64,000 nucleotides of DNA from positions 620,001 to 684,000 of the forward strand of contig CASHTG010000020.1 of the NCBI GenBank assembly GCA_949357655.1, read 5' to 3'. Positions 23,401 through 35,510 of the stretch are shown here, in pieces. A program made the translations under genes and the position numbers. This stretch comes from Parascedosporium putredinis (Eukaryota; Ascomycota; Sordariomycetes; Microascales; Microascaceae). Position 1 is the first letter of the stretch; every line of letters starts with the position of its first letter. The notes below the pieces were generated by a model. That model was given only the letters and a program-made list of their open reading frames with translations. It had not been told where the DNA came from and did no database searches.

Positions 23401-24491
23401 CCTTTGACGGTGAAGCGTATTTGATTTCTATCACAGCCAAGCCAAAGAGGGGCGAACTATTGCTAGAACACGATGGGACGATTGAAATCGACCCGCGATA
23501 ATTCAACACGTTCGCGCCTCTCGTGAACGGAGCTTCCTTTTCGTTATCTTGGAGACCAAGCTGGACAAGGTCAAAGGATGGATGGATCAAAGAATCAGGG
23601 GGAATGGTGGAGAAAGGCCGTCTCTGGTCACTGTGAGCGAATGTCTGGTTATCTTTGAACGTTATCTTTGCCCATCGGAGCCCGCCGACGGTGGAATCGG
23701 TCAAGGAAGGCAAAGAGAAAAGAAAAGAGAAAAAAGAAAAGGTGTGTCTGTGAACTTTCTTTATCTCTGTTCCTCTGACAAGGTCCAGAAAAAATGGGGC
23801 CGAGAGAGAAGGTGGAGTTTGACGCTGTTTGGAATCCTTCCCCACCGTTTCTTGGGGTCTTGATTACTGTATTATCGAATCTGCATGTGTACATTTACAG
23901 TGTCATCACACTGGTCGAGACTAGTTGGACTTCCCTGGAGACCAGGACGAAGAGGGGAACGCGGACGGCGATGGGGTTCCACCGCTTCGCGCCTCCCGGT
24001 GCCGCAGATGGATTGGCCCAATCAGCGTCGGTGGGAATACAGTTCACAATGGAGACCATTGATCACTATCTATTATGGCCGGTTCTGGGGGACATTGGCT
24101 TTTGGGTAACAGTTTCACCCATCAATCGCCCGCCCCGAAGCCGCTAGACAGGTACCTGGTACCGTTGCATTTTCGTCCCTCTTCCACATCCTCGACGCTG
24201 TCGATCACCACGAAATTTATATCTAGGACTCTGCCCGCTCCCTTTTGACTTCATATGTTCCTGGAAACAGCATCTCCATCGTCTTTCAATCAATCGGATC
24301 ATTTCCTCACAGCCGAGCTTCCCTTTTCGGCTTCTCCCTTTTCCCCCTAAGCGTCCCTGATCAAAGACTATACGCTTCTCCTCCCACCTCTCTCTTTCCA
24401 CAGGATCCTCCGCAGAATCCGCCAAGCCACTAGACACAAGGAACGAAAAGAAAAAAAAATCCTACAAACGCCCAAGCGGAAGAAGTTCACA
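20428..24491. other. Intergenic region between the two purine permeases, 4 kb
   Basis: Both strands show only short overlapping ORFs without family features or plausible splice sites. The last about 250 bases before 24492 are CT-rich, as for other promoters here. No repeat or mobile element was recognised. Confidence 0.4.
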
Positions 24492-26502
24492 ATGGACGAA
24501 GATCACGGTCCCACGCAAATCGTCCCGGGCGACAAGCCTCGGTCAATCGGACGGTTCGTCGCCGGCGCGAAGCGTCTCTTCTTCACGAAGCAGGGCCTCA
24601 TTGGCGACTACGACTATGGCTTCCTCTTCAGGCCAAACCTCCCCTTCATGAAGAAGTCGGAGCAGGCCTCCCCTTCTTCGGCCTCAACGACCGCATGCCC
24701 CTCCTCCTCGCCCTGCTCCTGGGTTTCCAGCATGCCATTGCTATGCTTGCCGGCGTCATCACGCCCCCATCATCCTCGGCGGCAGCGGCGGCGTCGGCTT
24801 CCCGCCCGAGCTCCAGCAATACCTCGTCTCCACCGCTCTCATCGTCTCCGGAACTCTGTCCATGATCCAAATCACTCGCTTCCACATTTACAAGACCCCC
24901 TACTACCTGGGAACTGGCTTGATCTCTGTCGTCGGAATCTCTTTTACCATTATCCCTGTTGCCCAAGGGTGAGTTCTCTCTTTTGTCTTTTGTGTTTGCT
25001 TTGTTGCCGTGTCTCGAAAGCGACCTCTTGTAGTGTCATCATCCGCTAATGCGAACCTCCCGTGCCAGTGCTTTCGCGCAAATGTACGAAAACGGCTTCT
25101 GCCCCACCGACGATGAGGGCAACAGGCTATCTTGTCCTCAAGGCTATGGCGCTCTCCTCGGCACCGCTGCTGTCTGTGCCCTTCTCGAAATCCTCATCGC
25201 CTTCATCCCTCCAAAGATCCTCCTCAAGGTCGTCCCTCCCATCGTGACCGGTAAGTTGTGTTTCCAACACTCTCCATTTCTCACCCCACTGCCGCTGGAG
25301 TTTTTGATTGCTCATTCGTGCGGCGGCTACAAAACAGGTCCTACTATCATGCTCATCGGCGTCCACCTCATCGAGAGCGGTTTCAAGAACTGGGGCGGCG
25401 GTTCCGGCGCCTGCTTCCAGCCCACCACGGCGCTCTTCGCCATGTGCCCCAACATCAACGCTCCCCACCCTCTCCCTGGGGATCGGCCGAGTTCCTTGGC
25501 CTCGGCTTCTCCGTCTTCATCACCATCATTCTCTGCGAGCGCTTCGGTTCGGTATGTAACCCCCCTTGTCATCATTATCATCTTCTTCTTCCCGTCAAAG
25601 CACATGCTAACGACTGTATCTTCCCCTACCTTACAGCCCATCATGAAGAGCGCCAGCGTCGTCATCGGTCTTCTCGTCGGCTGCATCATCGCCGCCGCCT
25701 GCGGATACTTTGACAACTCGGGCATCAAGACCGCCCCCGTCGCCTCCTTCGTCTGGGTCCACACCTTCAAGCTCAGCGTCTACGGCCCTCTCGTCCTACC
25801 CATCCTTTCCGTCTTCATCATCGTCGCCTGCGAAGCCATCGGCGACATCACCGCCTCGTGCGACGTCTCCCGCGTCGAGATCAGCGGCCCCGTCTACGAG
25901 TCCCGCGTCCAGGGCGGCGTTCTCGCCGACGGCCTCAACGGTCTCCTCGCCGCCCTCATGACCATCACCCCCATGAGCACTTTTGCCCAGAACAACGGTG
26001 TCATCGCCCTCACCCGCTGCGCCAACCGCACCGCCGGCTACTGCTGCTGCTTCTTCCTCATCATCATGGGCATCTTTGCCAAGTTCGCCGCCGCGCTCGT
26101 CGCCATCCCCGCCCCCGTCCTCGGAGGCATGACCACCTTCCTCTTCTGCTCCGTTGCCGTTTCCGGCATGGCTGTCATCGCCCGCAGTGTCCCCTTTACC
26201 AGGCGCAACCGCTTCATCCTTACCGCTGGTCTCACCATCGGCTACGGTGCGACGCTCGTCCCCTCTTATTTTAACAACGTATTCACCTACGATGGCCCCA
26301 ACACGAGCCTCAGGGGCTTCATGGATGCCATCGAAATCGTCATGCAGTCCGGCTTCGTCGTCACTGCCTTCATCTGCATGATCCTCAACCTGACCCTCCC
26401 CGAGGAGCCGAGGATCTCATGATGATGCGAGCGTCCCTAACGCCGAGCGACGGAGCCTCTATCGAGCGCCCCGCCTCTCCTAACACCAAGATCAAGGCGT
26501 AA
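24492..26502 (+). CDS. UapA/UapC-like uric acid-xanthine permease (NAT/NCS2 family)
   Basis: Four exons (24492-24968, 25069-25250, 25338-25551, 25637-26502) give 580 residues after four added bases. NAT proteins are proton-coupled purine or ascorbate transporters with 14 helices. The NAT signature QNNGVIALTRCANRTAGY is intact, and the substrate-site helix region around FIIVACEAIGDITAS carries the acidic residue typical of UapA-type carriers. ITPPIILGGSGG and the QHA motif of helix 1 (LGFQHAIAML) are restored once a C is added at 24670-24673 and at 24764-24768. Another base is missing around 25462-25480, and one at 26405-26412. As read, the last shift makes an early stop (at 26420-26422); the corrected frame runs 27 codons further to the TAA at 26500-26502, with an acidic/Ser-Pro tail. 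A xanthine/urate substrate is inferred from similarity. It shares orientation with AzgA, suggesting related physiology. Confidence 0.88.
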
Positions 26503-26852
26503 GACACAAGGTGATGCGTGATTAATGATGGTTGGTGTTTTACTGTGTTGACATGTTCTTTCGCTCTTTTCTTTTCTTGTCCTCATTTTTGTCTGCTCGA
26601 GGGCGCTGCAGATTTTCTCTTCGTTTGTGTGATAGTTCTTCACGTGTTGATGATACCAGATATATCTTGATAGTTTATTTCATAATGTACGAGTGAACCT
26701 CTTATCTAAAAGAGTTCATTGTTAGACCTATTTATACTGTCGTGTGCGAACCAATGTGCGAAGCGTGAAAATGATCATGCGACTATGTTATAAACTTTTG
26801 TCGCGTCTTCTGTGTCAAGTCATAATGTGCTAACCCAGCAAAATTCTCTGCT
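26503..26852. other. Short convergent intergenic region
   Basis: Lies between the 3' ends of the NAT permease and the hydrolase on the opposite strand. AT-rich, as expected for 3' ends; nothing else was seen. Confidence 0.4.
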
Positions 26853-28000
26853 TCAAGACCAGTTCTTGAATTCAACCTCCCAGTTATCCGATACCAGGCT
26901 TCCCTCCGCTTCGGGATCTAGGCAGATCGCCTTGGAAGCCTCATCATCTCGGAACTGCCACTGTAGGTAGGCCACGGCGGCCTTTCCAAACTTGCCGCCG
27001 TTGGTAGCCTGGTGAGTTCCGCCATGGCCGGTGTCGAGGTTGGCCTTGTACGCACTAAGACCCTCGGGAAGAAGGGCATAATCCTTTTCGGCCTACACGC
27101 GTGGATGAGTTAGCCATGTTGACTTTTTCCTTTTTTCTTATTTAAGTTGGGGCTTATCAGTGCGCTACTCACATTCGGATAGCCCATATCGGACTCGCCG
27201 CCAACCATCCAGGCAACGGGTACGTTGATCTCCTCGAGCAAGTACCTCCTCTCATCCTGGAAAATGGCAATGTTGAAGAGAATGATGCGCTTGACCCTCT
27301 CGTCATGGTAGGCCGTGGACATGGACTCAAGCCCTCCGCAGCTGTGACCGGCCGTGGCCACCTTTTCCAGGTCAATGTCGCCGTAGGTGGCGGCACCGCC
27401 GTCAAAGGCCCAATCGAGCGAGTCGCGCATGTCGCTCACCTTGGACTGGCCCCGCCGGAGCCGCCGGGGGCCCGTCGGCGGCGATGACGTAGCCGTGGCT
27501 GGCGATTTCGACGAGGAGGTTCTTGTACGTGGACCCGTCGGTCATGCAGGCGCCGTTACCCCACGCGATGAAGGGAAGGGTCACGTTGGGCTTGGCGATG
27601 GGGGCGTAGATGGTGTGGTTGGGCAGGGTCGGGTCCGTGGTCATGTGGGCTGGGTACGGGCCCGAGCCGGAGGTGGCTTCGCCGGGGCCCTGGGGGTCTC
27701 GGAGCCGCCGGCGCCGGGGTTGTTGCCGACCTTGGCGAGGTAGGCGGCGAGATCGGGGAGGCTGATGCAGAAGATGCCGCCGGCGATGGTGTCGTCGCCC
27801 GTGGCGGGAAGTTGCCGGGGAAGGCACAAAGGCCTGTTGGCGTGGGTCGAGAGATCCGGCGTTGACGGCGAATACGCTTTGGAAGCCTGTTAGTTCGCCT
27901 CGCTACCGCGGGTTGAAAACACATCTACTTGGTAGGACACGGCGACTTACTTGAGGGCGGCGAGGGCCACAAGGGCGCTCCTAAGATTGAACAACGCCAT
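26853..28000 (-). CDS. Secreted alpha/beta-hydrolase (GHSCGG nucleophile elbow); several apparent C-run losses
   Basis: Exons on the minus strand are about 28000-27951, 27886-27173 and 27092-26853. The first exon encodes a hydrophobic signal-like N-terminus (MALFNLRSALVALAAL). The catalytic Ser is in AGHSCGG, the oxyanion side follows from FIAWGNG and HGYVIAADGPP, and the triad His is likely in DTGHGGTHQ. This resembles the dienelactone-hydrolase/chlorophyllase-like serine hydrolases of fungi that act on esters. Frame changes occur at 27817-27820, 27806-27808, 27692-27696, 27466-27470 and about 27450; each is one missing base in a C run of the coding strand. The join of exons 1 and 2 is also one base out of phase, so the signal peptide region is less certain. 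It is tail-to-tail with the permease. The natural substrate cannot be told. Confidence 0.72.
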
Positions 28001-29603
28001 GACTTGACAAATGACGTGTCTCTCGGTTTCAAGGTAGGAGTGATGAGGCAGATGGCGAGACTGTTAGGATCCACCAAGAAGAAGCCGGCCGCCTGCCATG
28101 TTGCCTGGGCCCCGTTTATATATCTGCAGAATCGATGAACGCCAAAGATGTGTTCGTCACCCTCATATACACCAAATTCACCTCAATCTATCATCCGCCA
28201 TGACAGCAACCTTCCCGCCCACCTCGGCTCGAGATGTCGGGAATCGTCATGAGAGTCGCAGCGCGCCAAGATTAGGCTGCTTGCAACCTCACCCACAGCA
28301 AGGACAGGGGATTCGCATTGAGAGTTGCGGTTGGGAAGAGGGAGAGGGAGGGGGCCGCTCGTCGACGTGGTTGCAGTGATGTCGGCAGTGATAATCGGCA
28401 TCTGGTAAGGGTGGTAGCCGCACTGTCGTGTATATTGCGGAGGCTCTGAGTTTGTGCCTCTTTTCCAATGTTGTAGCGAGCCCCTCTATCTGGTGTTATG
28501 CCGGCTTGGTTAAATCGATAATATTGATGCGTTCCGTCCCTTTTTTTGGCTTCTGTTTCCCCCTCGAAAAAGAGACATCGCTCAATGAGGGACCAGCCCG
28601 CACACGCACACGGTCTGACCCTGGTTTCTGGGCCGCAATTTGCACCAATGAAAACAACGCTCGACCGAATCTCATTTTCCTAACTTGGAAGACACCCCGG
28701 ATCATGGGGGATCTGGGGGATCTGGAAGGATGGGCGACTGCTGCTTCTTTTCGCTTGGGTCAGTAGAGCTTGCGAAATCCCCCGATCCACCCTTCGTTTC
28801 CCCGCGCCAAGAACTTGGCCAAGATGCAATGAAACTACTAAAAAAGCATGGAAGAGGACCTTAAAAACCTAAATCGACCCGCAGATCAGCACTTTCAGTC
28901 TTTCGACGAAGACTATGAATCCTTGCGGAAAACCCGGGAACATTAGGAACAAGGATTCCCACAGGTACGACCGGCCAGGGTTGCACTTGTTTCGCAGATC
29001 TCCTCTCCCCGAAAACAAAGACATTATCATTGACCTTTTGTCCTAGTAGGAACACTGCGTCGTGCTTTTTGATCTGGGTCCTCGGCAAGTTGGAGAATCG
29101 CCTCGGCTCGTGTGTGGAAAGGAGCAGAACACACTCCCTACTTAACACTGGTAGTCACATCACGGAAGCGCAAATTGAATCCGGAGAACCCGGATCCTCT
29201 TTATGCCGGCAGAGTGAAATGTAGAGCTAGTTGCTAGTGCAATTGTAGCAAAATGTTCGCTCACCGGCGATTGAAAAGATCACATTGACGTTTGTCTAGA
29301 AGCACCACGGCCTTGCTTCGAAACCAATTGATGCCCGTCCTTGCTACTTCAAGCTGCCCCATGACCTGTATTTTCTGCAAGAGGCTCTGGCTTCGACCTC
29401 GGCACAAAAGCCTACTTCTCCTTCGAAACGATAGCCTTGACTCCGTCGACACCAGCAAAATCCATGACGTTCTCCATTTATAATCTACAACAGCTGTCTC
29501 CGGTCAAGCACTCTTGGACCATTATACTTTTCACCAGGAAACAAGAACAAAAAGAAAAAGGGAAAAGAGCAAGCCCGTGGGATACACAGATACAATACAG
29601 CTC
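28001..29603. other. Intergenic region, 1.6 kb
   Basis: Upstream region of the hydrolase and 3' flank of the next regulator. No gene recognised. Confidence 0.4.
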
Positions 29604-30835
29604 TCAAGGCTCTGGGGCGCTCGCGCTACGACTCCCTGGCCCACGCGGGGACGAGTCCTCGCGCAGCACTTGATTCGGCCACTTCAAGTACTCCCCCAGT
29701 ACGAGCCCAAGTGGCGCGTGATCTCTTGGATGAAAAAAGCTCCCACATCGCCTACCGCCCAGTGATAGCGCGTGTAATGCAGCAGGGCGGCATAGTAGGC
29801 GAGTATGACGAGAGCCTCTGGGCGCCGCTGCTCAAGCAGGGTGACGTACTCGACGGACACGCGGACGGGCCACTCCTGAAAGGCCGAGCTTTGCCGACTC
29901 TCGGCCAAACCATTCGGCTTGTAGTAGTCAAACATGTGCTGCGTGCACTCTATGGCTCGCAAGCATGCCTCTTGGAACTCTGGGGCTAGGCCGCTCTTGG
30001 CAATCATGGCAGGGAGGAGGGCGCACTCATCGCCAGGTTGCAGCGTGGACACTGGGCGCGTTTCTATCTGCTTCGTTTCGAGGAGGTCCTGCAGCTTTGG
30101 CCACGACGTGGCGGCGATGGTGCGGATGCCGCGGTGGATGCCCAAGCACTGCACAAAGCTTTCGAGAAAGGTGGAAAAGTCTCGGCGGGCGGAAAAGGCC
30201 TCAAAGATGACGTGCTGGCCGATGAAGGCGGAAAACATAAAGGGGGCGATGAAGTTGTCTTCGGTGATGTGGGCGCCGTGCGCGTTGAACTGGGAGATGG
30301 CCCGAGACTGGAGGCGGGTGGCCTCGGTAAGGTATAGGGTCTTGCGGGCGGGGAACAGAGTGCTGAGATGGATGGCGGAGATGGCGAGGAGTTCGTCCAT
30401 TAAATAGGGGTGGGAGAAGGCTTCTTTGATCATGATGCCAAAGAAGTTGCCGTACGAGGAGGGATACAGAGTTGGGCCCTCCTCCGAGGTATAGTGGTGG
30501 AGCAGCTCAAGGTGGAGAAGACTGTACTGTTCGCTGGGGAGAAAGTCGTTGGCGGTAGATGCAGCGGGCCAGGGAATCTGGAGACGCGGCGATTGTGACC
30601 GCGCCGGGGCCTCAAAGCCGGAGGAGGACGGCGACCGGGACGCATGCTTGACGTCTGCTACGGAAAGGGCCGCCGATGAGGATGCGGCCGCCGCCTGGGC
30701 AGGTGACTCTAGGTACGAGCATCTACGCTCGGAGGTCTGGCAGTTGACGCACGAAGGGCGCGTCTCATCGCATTTGATATGGCGGAGCTTACACTCCTTG
30801 CATCCGCGCCTCGACTTCTTGTGACTGCGGCGCAT
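29604..30835 (-). CDS. Zn(II)2Cys6 transcription factor, Upc2/sterol-uptake-control type
   Basis: Single exon from ATG 30835. The zinc cluster is at residues about 11-38 with spacing C-x2-C-x6-C-x6-C-x2-C-x6-C, preceded by RRSHKKSRRG, the basic start typical of the sterol uptake control protein subfamily. An alanine/serine-rich linker follows, then the fungal TF regulatory region with the LHLELLHHYTSEEG block and a LLAISAIHLSTLFP helix. As read, a stop falls at 29684-29686 right after HLGSYWG (383 residues). Adding one G at the run 29693-29697 lets the frame continue to 29604 through EYLKWPNQVL, the usual last helix of this subfamily, so I use the longer end. Subfamily relatives regulate sterol genes in yeasts, but most filamentous members have unknown targets. 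The neighbouring GH43 and hydrolase genes are not evidence of control. Confidence 0.82.
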
Positions 30836-32221
30836 CGGCCCGGATGTGTGGGGGACTTCAGAAGGAAGGGGGGACGGGAAGGTGAGGAGAGTGAATGCTA
30901 GGGGTTATGGGAGGTGGGCCGCATGCAATCTAGGTGGTGAGTGGAACACGCCTTTCCAGAGCCTCTAGAGACGAATTGGATCCCGGCTCTTGCTTGCGCT
31001 TGCTTTGCCGCTTGTAGAAAATCGATTTGATAAAAGGGGAGAGAGGTCAAGATTTGGCGGCGGAGACTGAGCGAAAGAAGTGACACTGTGTCGCGGAAGC
31101 ACCTGCTTATTGCATTGTCCACCAAGATTACGCGATTACGCGGCAGTGGGGGCGATACGAGGACACTCAAACATACAGTCTGAGCAGAACGCCACACTGT
31201 GATATAGACATTTTCTTCAAAAGTCACGGCTATTGGGCAGTTTCTGCTTCTTTTTCTGGCTTTTGTTCTTCTAGCCCTATTTCACTGCACGGCTCTTCGT
31301 GGCTTTCACGCTGCGCTGTGGCGGGAGTGCCAAGATCCCATGTCCAGCTTGAAAATGAACCTCTGACCCGTGAAAGGCTATCTATGCACCCAAAGTGACG
31401 AGAACAATGACCCTTACAACGAGTCCCTAGAACGCGAGGATGGAACTGTGGTGAGATGCAAGGCTCGACATATAGTAGATGTGGCCAGCAATACCCAGAG
31501 GCTTGACGCACCACCGCCGTGGGCCCGCATCACTGTCCGCCCCCTTTGGTCGTTAGTACCAATCTTCCGTTCCTCTGCACGGCTTTTTTCCGCTCCAGAA
31601 CCGCTGCGGAACCTCCGAGGACCGGAGCCCGGTTGGGTCCTCCGAATTGAGTGCGACTAGACGTTAACTTTAGATCTTGTGGGTTGATGCATCGCGATAT
31701 CGATCCCGCCATCTCCACTTAATGTTCCCCACCCGGCGTCATGAACGAGCTACATAGATCGTTTCTACGGTGCTTTTCTCAAAAGATGCCCTGAGACGAT
31801 GCATCTTTAAGATCAAGGATTTTGAACCTCGTTTGTTTCTATAGCCAAAAGCTCTGGTTGAGTTAAGCTCGGCCAACTCTCGATGGTCAAAGGCTGTCCT
31901 TGTGGGTACAGGTCCCAGCGAAATGGGACCAGACATCTCGCCGGTCGTATCTGATGAGAGTGAGCAAAGTGGCTGCCATGAAAAGCTGATGGAGGCGTTC
32001 ACCAGAAAATTCCTTTGTCGATCATCGACAGTTCTTCTGGGAAAACAAGGGGAAAGTTAGAGATACACACCCCTAGTTTCTTGCTTCTCGCTGGTGTAGA
32101 TACAGCACACTCTAAATCTATTTATTCCCCATTCTTCTTTTCCCTTCTCCTGCCTTTTTCCCGTTTCCCCTTTCCATCTCGCAGAAATCAACTATGTATT
32201 CAAACCCCTTCATAATCCAAT
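30836..32221. other. Intergenic region, 1.4 kb
   Basis: Divergent promoter region between the regulator and the phosphatase-fold gene. No gene recognised. CT-rich just before 32222. Confidence 0.4.
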
Positions 32222-33092
32222 ATGCATTCTCACAGTCTTCTCGCCGCCGGCGCCTCACTGCCCGGCCGCCTCCCTCCGCATCGCCACCTACAACATCCGC
32301 CAGGCCGTCCGCGTGACCGGCCCGGGCGAAGAATCCTGGGCCGTCCGGTCCCCGCTCCTCGTGGGCGTGGTAAAGACATCGCCGCTAGCGCTCCGCCTGG
32401 TGCCGTCACCATCATCGGCATGCAGGAAGTCCTCCACGACCAGCTCCTTGACATCAAGGCCGGTCTCGGCCCCTCGTGGGCCCACGTCGGCGTCGCGCGC
32501 GACGACGGCTTCGAATCCGGAGAGTACTGCCCCATCCTGTACCCCGTTGACCTGTTGCGCGTCCTGCACGAAGAAACGACGTGGCTGTCCGAGACGTCCG
32601 ACCGGCCCTCAAGGGCTGGGATGCCGCCTACACCCGCATCTCCACCATTGCCGTCTTCGAACACAAGGAGACGGGCGTGCGCTGGATCGCCGCCAACACC
32701 CACCTCGACAACGAGGGCCCCGTCGCGCGTGCGCAGGGTGTCAAGTTCATCACCTCCCGGATTCGCCATCTCCAAAGTATCTGGGGTCCTCTCGGCGTCT
32801 CCCTCACTGGTGATTTCAACTGTCCGCCCGGCGGTGAGGCGTACGAGACTCTCGCCGCTGATGGTTTCTTCGAGGAGCTCTCCAAAAGAGCTGCACGAAA
32901 ACGGGCCCGTACGAAACGTACACGGGGTTCACGCCAAAAACACCCAAAACCCGCATCGACTATGTTTGGCTTGGCCCCAAGGATCGACTAGTGTGGAACG
33001 CCGACAAGTATTCTGTTTTCGACAATATCGTGAACGGCGTCTACGCCAGCGACCATCGCGCTGTTGTGGGTGATATTCGCGTCAGTGTTTAG
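32222..33092 (+). CDS. Endonuclease/exonuclease/phosphatase-family protein (DNase I-like fold); several apparent frameshifts
   Basis: Single exon. Motifs of the EEP fold appear in order across three frames: LRIATYNIRQA (strand with the metal-proximal Asn), GMQEV (metal-binding Glu), WIAANTHLDNEG (catalytic His region), LTGDFNCPPG (Asp and Asn of the active site), RIDYVWLG, and SDHRAVVGDI (final catalytic Asp-His). Family members hydrolyse phosphodiester or phosphomonoester bonds in nucleic acids, inositol phosphates or sphingomyelin. The N-terminus is possibly a signal peptide (MHSHSLLAA...), so the enzyme may be secreted. The frame changes near 32255-32272, 32362-32365, 32606-32612, 32882-32886 and 32903-32912. 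The last two and the first need two missing bases or one extra. All six motifs survive, so I read it as a real gene of about 290 residues. It is convergent with GH43. Confidence 0.75.
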
Positions 33093-33285
33093 GCGCGGGA
33101 ACATTACTTGTGTACGAGGGTGTCATGCACCAAAATATAGCTTCACCAATGAAGCACGACCATTCTAGATAAATTTCATCATATCAATATATACACAAAT
33201 ATATGTTCATCGTCATCCCTTTTTGGAAACTAAAAATGCCGGGCCAACGCGAGATATGTACAACGTAGAGAAATCCAACCCCATC

Positions 33286-34861
33286 TTACTCGTAGGTAAA
33301 GGACAACACCTTGATCGACCCGCCCAGCGCCTTGGTCGCATAGTTAAAGATGCCGTACCGGTAGCCCATAAAGTACGCCCAGTTCGTCCAGAGCTCGTAC
33401 GCGCCGCCAAGGGCCACAAACTCGTCGCCATCAAGACTGTAGAAGAACTCGGCCTGCTTGGACCCGCTCGGCCGCGCGTCGAGGGACACGCGCAGCCAAA
33501 TCTCGGAGACGTCGAGCCCGGCCTCGGACGCGACGACGGTGCCCGGGTCGACCGTCTCCCAGGCGCTCTCCTCCTGCGTCACGTTGTGGCGCGCGCGGAG
33601 GGTAAAGTTGTCGCCGACGCGGGCGATTTCGATGGCGGCGCTGCGGTCGCGGAAGGCGGCGAGGCCAAAGACGTCGCCGTCGGCCATGCCGGAGAAGTCG
33701 ACGCGGAGGGTGCCGACGGGGAACTCGCCGTGGATGCGGTGGGTCAGGGTGTTGCGCGCCTTGTACAGGTCGTCGGTGACGGTGGCCGTGCGGAGCGTGA
33801 GGCCCTCGCGCACCTCGTACTTGGTTTCGTCGGCGTTGTGGTTCCACTCCCACTCGGGCTTGAGGGGTCCCTTGTCGAACGTTTCTGTGCCCGTCCAGCT
33901 GGCGACGGGCTTGGCGGGGTACGGCATGGGGTAGTTCTTACCCCAGCCCCGTTCTCGTCGGTGACGAGCTTGGGGAAGCCGTCGCAGCCCCAGGTGATGG
34001 GTGCGAGCACGGGCATGCGGCCGGCGGGGTAGGCCCAGGTAAAGGACATGTAGTACCACTTGCCCTCGGGGGTCTCGATGAGACTACCTTGGTGCGGGGA
34101 GCCGCCCCATTGCACGGGCGACGCGATGCTATTGACCAGCTCTTTGCTCTCCCAGGGCCCCCAGGGACTCTCGGACTTCCAAATGAAGGTGGTGGACCCG
34201 GGATGATCGTTGAGGATGTAGTAGAAGCCATCCTTCTTGTAGAGGCGGTTGCCCTCAATACCGTCGACCCCGGCATCCGAAGCGCTAAAGATGGTTTCCG
34301 AGCGGACCTGCGTGAGGCCGTCGGGCGAGAGCTGAGCCATCTTCACGTCGGTGGCGCCGTACACGACGTACATGGTGTCGTCGTCGTCGATGAAGAGGCC
34401 GCAGTCGTAATAGCACCGGCCGCCCTCGGACATGGAAGTCCGGGTCCAGGGTCCCGCGGGATCGGGCGCCGTGTAGGTGTAGGTGTACCAGAAGTCGACG
34501 CACCCGATCCAGTACCACAAGCCCGTGCTCTCGCGGTACCGCATGGTGGACGCCCACGTGCCGCCGCGGTAGGCGATGCCGTTGGTCAGGTTGTACCGCT
34601 CGCCAAAGTCGAGGGTGGGCACAGAGTGGCCGACGAATTCCCAGTTGGCCAGGTCGTGCGAGCGCAGGATCGGCGCGCCGGGGCTGTAGTGCATGTTGGA
34701 GGCCGAGAAGTAGTAGGCGCCGTCGGGCCGAGGAACACGTCGTTGTCGGCGAAATCCTCGTACACGACCGGGTTGGTAAAGGTGTCGGCCCCGGCCTCCG
34801 CCGCTTGCGCGAACGCGGCGGAGAAGAGGGACGAGACGAAAAGGGCGATGGTAGCCTTCAT
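33286..34861 (-). CDS. Secreted GH43 family glycosidase (xylosidase/arabinofuranosidase type) with C-terminal beta-sandwich domain
   Basis: From ATG 34861, 525 residues after two corrections. Residues 1-20 are a signal peptide (MKATIALFVSSLFSAAFAQA). The five-bladed propeller domain follows at about 25-325: TNPVVYEDFADNDVF with the catalytic-base Asp, the pKa-modulating Asp probably in GLFIDDDDTMYVVYGA, and the catalytic-acid Glu in VDGIEGNRLYKKDG. The GSPHQGSLIETPEGKWYYM block is typical of GH43. The C-terminal 200 residues form a concanavalin-like beta-xylosidase domain (TLRVDFSGMADGDVFGLAAF, LDVSEIWLRVSLD). GH43 enzymes remove xylose or arabinose from hemicellulose side chains; the exact substrate is not readable. 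Bases are missing at the G run 34725-34727 (FLGPDGAYY) and the C run 33947-33950 (ENGGWGKNYP). Long ORFs on the opposite strand are shadows of its codon bias. Confidence 0.88.
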
Positions 34862-35510
34862 CGTTGCTTGGTGTTTTGGGCCACGGGAACGAGAGGGCAA
34901 ACTCTACAACTCTCGACGGTGCACGTACTGAAAGAAGGTGAAGGAGGGATCCCGAGGGTCGACCTGGATTGTGGTGGTGGCGGCAGCAAAGGAAATTTAA
35001 ACCAAGGGTTGGATCTTCGCTTTTACGCTCTACTATATTATTACCCCTCGAATCTATAGATTGGTTCATGTCGCCAATGTCGCATATTAGTGGAGCGGGT
35101 CAAAAACCATTCAATCTTCTTTTTACCAGGTCGCAGTTGCAGTCGCAGCCGGAGACCGACTCCAGTTTTCACCCGTCCTCTCGAATGCTGTCAACCAGAT
35201 CGCTGGCCCAGAAAATCACAGATGGGAACCAATGCCTTTTCTGCCGTTCGGGTCGACTGACTCCGCAGACTCCGCAGATACCACCTTTGGCTTGCTGGTT
35301 TGGGAAACGGCCTCCGAATTATCCGCCTGCCACTTTGCAGAATGAAACCCTTCAACCATTCTCTCCGGATGCAACACTGCTCGATTACTGCGCGGTGAGG
35401 TGTTGTCGTATTCAATTCCAAATAGTGTAGACGATCTGATGATCTTTCGTCTTGTTCTATTTTGCTTCCCCTTCTTACCCCATTTTCTTTCCTCACCTCC
35501 GTGCAAGTTC
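34862..35510. other. Intergenic region: GH43 promoter side and oxidoreductase 3' flank
   Basis: No gene recognised. TA-rich stretch around 35030-35045. Confidence 0.4.

Noticed and set aside
33223..34931. Long plus-strand ORFs (269 and 280 codons) opposite the GH43 gene
   Set aside because: They lie entirely antisense to a well-supported GH43 gene, with Val/Ala/Gly-rich composition typical of the complement of GC-rich codons. No domain or splice logic.
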